Source of the DNA: Verrucomicrobiia bacterium
Lineage (GTDB): Bacteria; Verrucomicrobiota; Verrucomicrobiia; CAIQCK01
Length of the DNA stretch: 8,385 bases
Assembly (NCBI GenBank): GCA_026417675.1
Contig: JAOACV010000072.1
Location: forward strand, 1-8,385
Reading direction: 5' to 3'
Shown here: positions 7,581-8,385 of the stretch, piece by piece
How positions within the stretch are numbered: position 1 is the stretch's first letter
How the letters are laid out: each line of letters starts with the position of its first letter
Notes under the pieces: generated by a model
Told to the model about the DNA's origin: nothing
The model's input: the letters and a program-made list of their open reading frames with translations, nothing else
Database searches by the model: none
Made by a program: the position numbers and the translations under genes

Positions 7581-7594
7581 ATGGGTCAACCCAT
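7581..7594. promoter_or_regulatory. 14-nt palindrome in the intergenic gap, possible operator
   Basis: ATGGGT-CA-ACCCAT has perfect 6-nt arms. It lies 37 nt beyond the GH127 stop and upstream of the TTGACA near 7500. It has no T-run following it on the coding (minus) strand, so it does not look like a terminator. A dimeric repressor site is possible, but chance is not excluded. The rest of the 7434-7630 gap holds nothing I recognise. Confidence 0.2.
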
Positions 7595-7630
7595 TTTCGG
7601 CGAGAGGCTGAGCGCGGCGCAGATTGCAGA

Positions 7631-8385
7631 TTATGGCGCCCGGAGCGTTCTGCAGCCGAACAAACCGCCGGCGATGGCCTGTGGGTGAGCCTGGAACTTC
7701 ACCGTCACACGCTGTTTGCCCGCAGTGAGTTGCGCCGGAATCGGATACTCCACCTCGAAGAACTCACCGGGTTTGTTCTGCGCCAGTTTCTGCGTGGCGA
7801 TCTTCTCGCCGTCCACCAAGATGTCGAACACGCGATTGCCGCCGTCGCTGCCCCAGTAGGTGCAAACAATCGCCATCGGCTTGTCGGGCGCAACTTTCAT
7901 TTCGTAGCTGAACCAGCCCTCCCGCGCGTGACGCCAGAGACGGCCGCGAAATGTGCCCGCATCGCTGCGCTCGCTCTTGAAGTTGTGCGCTCGCTCCGGC
8001 TCGAACTCGCCGATATGCACGACATCCACGGTCCGCGCGGCCAGCTCGCGCTCGCGACGCTGCTCCGCCTCAAGGGCGGCGCGGCGATTCTCCCACCCGG
8101 CGGGAGTAAACAAGTCCCAGTAGATCGAATACCGCTGCGGCGGCAGTGTGTGGAATGCGACCAGTGTCACGTCGTCGGGTTTGCCGACGCCTTTGGTGCG
8201 GAAGGTCAGCGGTTTGCCGGGGACGGCTTCGACCCATTCAGCGACGGGGCGGCCCTGCGCGACGAGCACGGGCGCGGGCGGGGTGGTTTTGCCCTTGAAG
8301 AAATCGCCTTGGCTCTTCGCATCCGGCGCCGGCGGGACAATGCCGTCGCTGCCGAGCGCGCCGGCGAGCACGCACGGGCCGTAGC
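7631..8385 (-). CDS. GH127-type beta-L-arabinofuranosidase-like protein, C-terminal part (5' end off right edge)
   Basis: The frame is open from the right edge to TAA 7633-7631, giving 250 residues in view. The visible part begins YGPCVLAGALGSDG, matching the conserved YGPxVLAG segment found inside GH127 (formerly DUF1680) proteins, so the GTG codon at 8371 is internal and not a start. RYSIYWDLFTPAGWE follows, then a charged alpha-helical linker rich in E and R. The last part is a beta-rich domain with EGWFSYEMKVAPDKPMAIVCT, GSDGGNRVFDILVDGEKIA, EFFEVEYPIP and HPQAIAGGLFGCR. I associate this with the C-terminal accessory domain (DUF6805-like) of planctomycete and verrucomicrobial GH127 proteins. 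Catalytic cysteine/glutamate residues and any signal peptide are outside the window. Family members remove terminal arabinofuranose or related sugars from glycans; substrate unknown here. Next gene on the same strand starts about 200 bp downstream. Confidence 0.85.
   Translation of the reverse strand, partial: YGPCVLAGALGSDGIVPPAPDAKSQGDFFKGKTTPPAPVLVAQGRPVAEWVEAVPGKPLTFRTKGVGKPDDVTLVAFHTLPPQRYSIYWDLFTPAGWENRRAALEAEQRRERELAARTVDVVHIGEFEPERAHNFKSERSDAGTFRGRLWRHAREGWFSYEMKVAPDKPMAIVCTYWGSDGGNRVFDILVDGEKIATQKLAQNKPGEFFEVEYPIPAQLTAGKQRVTVKFQAHPQAIAGGLFGCRTLRAP

Noticed and set aside
7434..7589. Upstream extension of the HzsA-related protein by 52 residues to 7589
   Set aside because: It would place a long hydrophilic tail before the signal peptide and read through the promoter-like region. 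ATG 7433, or at most GTG 7481, is more plausible.

Overview
The window is GC-rich and densely coding, and every gene I can support lies on the minus strand. The gene content is an exported HzsA-related di-heme protein, a large exported PQQ-type beta-propeller protein carrying a methyltransferase domain, a GH127 family glycosidase and a XylE-type sugar porter. This mix points to the Planctomycetota/Verrucomicrobiota group. I lean towards Verrucomicrobiota, but that is inference from gene families and not from any marker gene.

In the direction of transcription (right to left) the layout is as follows. (1) The C-terminal 250 residues of a GH127-type beta-L-arabinofuranosidase-like protein, whose catalytic part lies off the right edge (8385-7631). 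(2) A gap of about 200 bp with weak promoter-like signals. (3) An exported HzsA-related protein with two CXXCH haem sites (7433-4860). (4) A gap of about 225 bp with nothing convincing. (5) A complete sugar-porter family MFS transporter that looks like a proton/pentose symporter (4634-3213). (6) Overlapping it by ATGA, a protein of more than 1072 residues that runs off the left edge. It has an N-terminal leader, a class I SAM-methyltransferase-like domain and two blocks of PQQ-like propeller repeats (3216-1). A paired REP-like palindrome lies inside the translated N-terminus of this last gene (3075-3142).

The gene order suggests a carbohydrate-use locus. An exported or surface GH127 enzyme could release arabinose or a related sugar, and the porter could take it up. 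Two large exported proteins, one di-haem and one propeller/methyltransferase, sit on either side of the porter. Their roles are not established. The porter and the propeller gene appear translationally coupled. The most unusual points are the REP-like element translated within a leader sequence, the SAM-methyltransferase fold on an apparently exported propeller protein, and an HzsA relative in a sugar locus with no hydrazine synthase partners in view.
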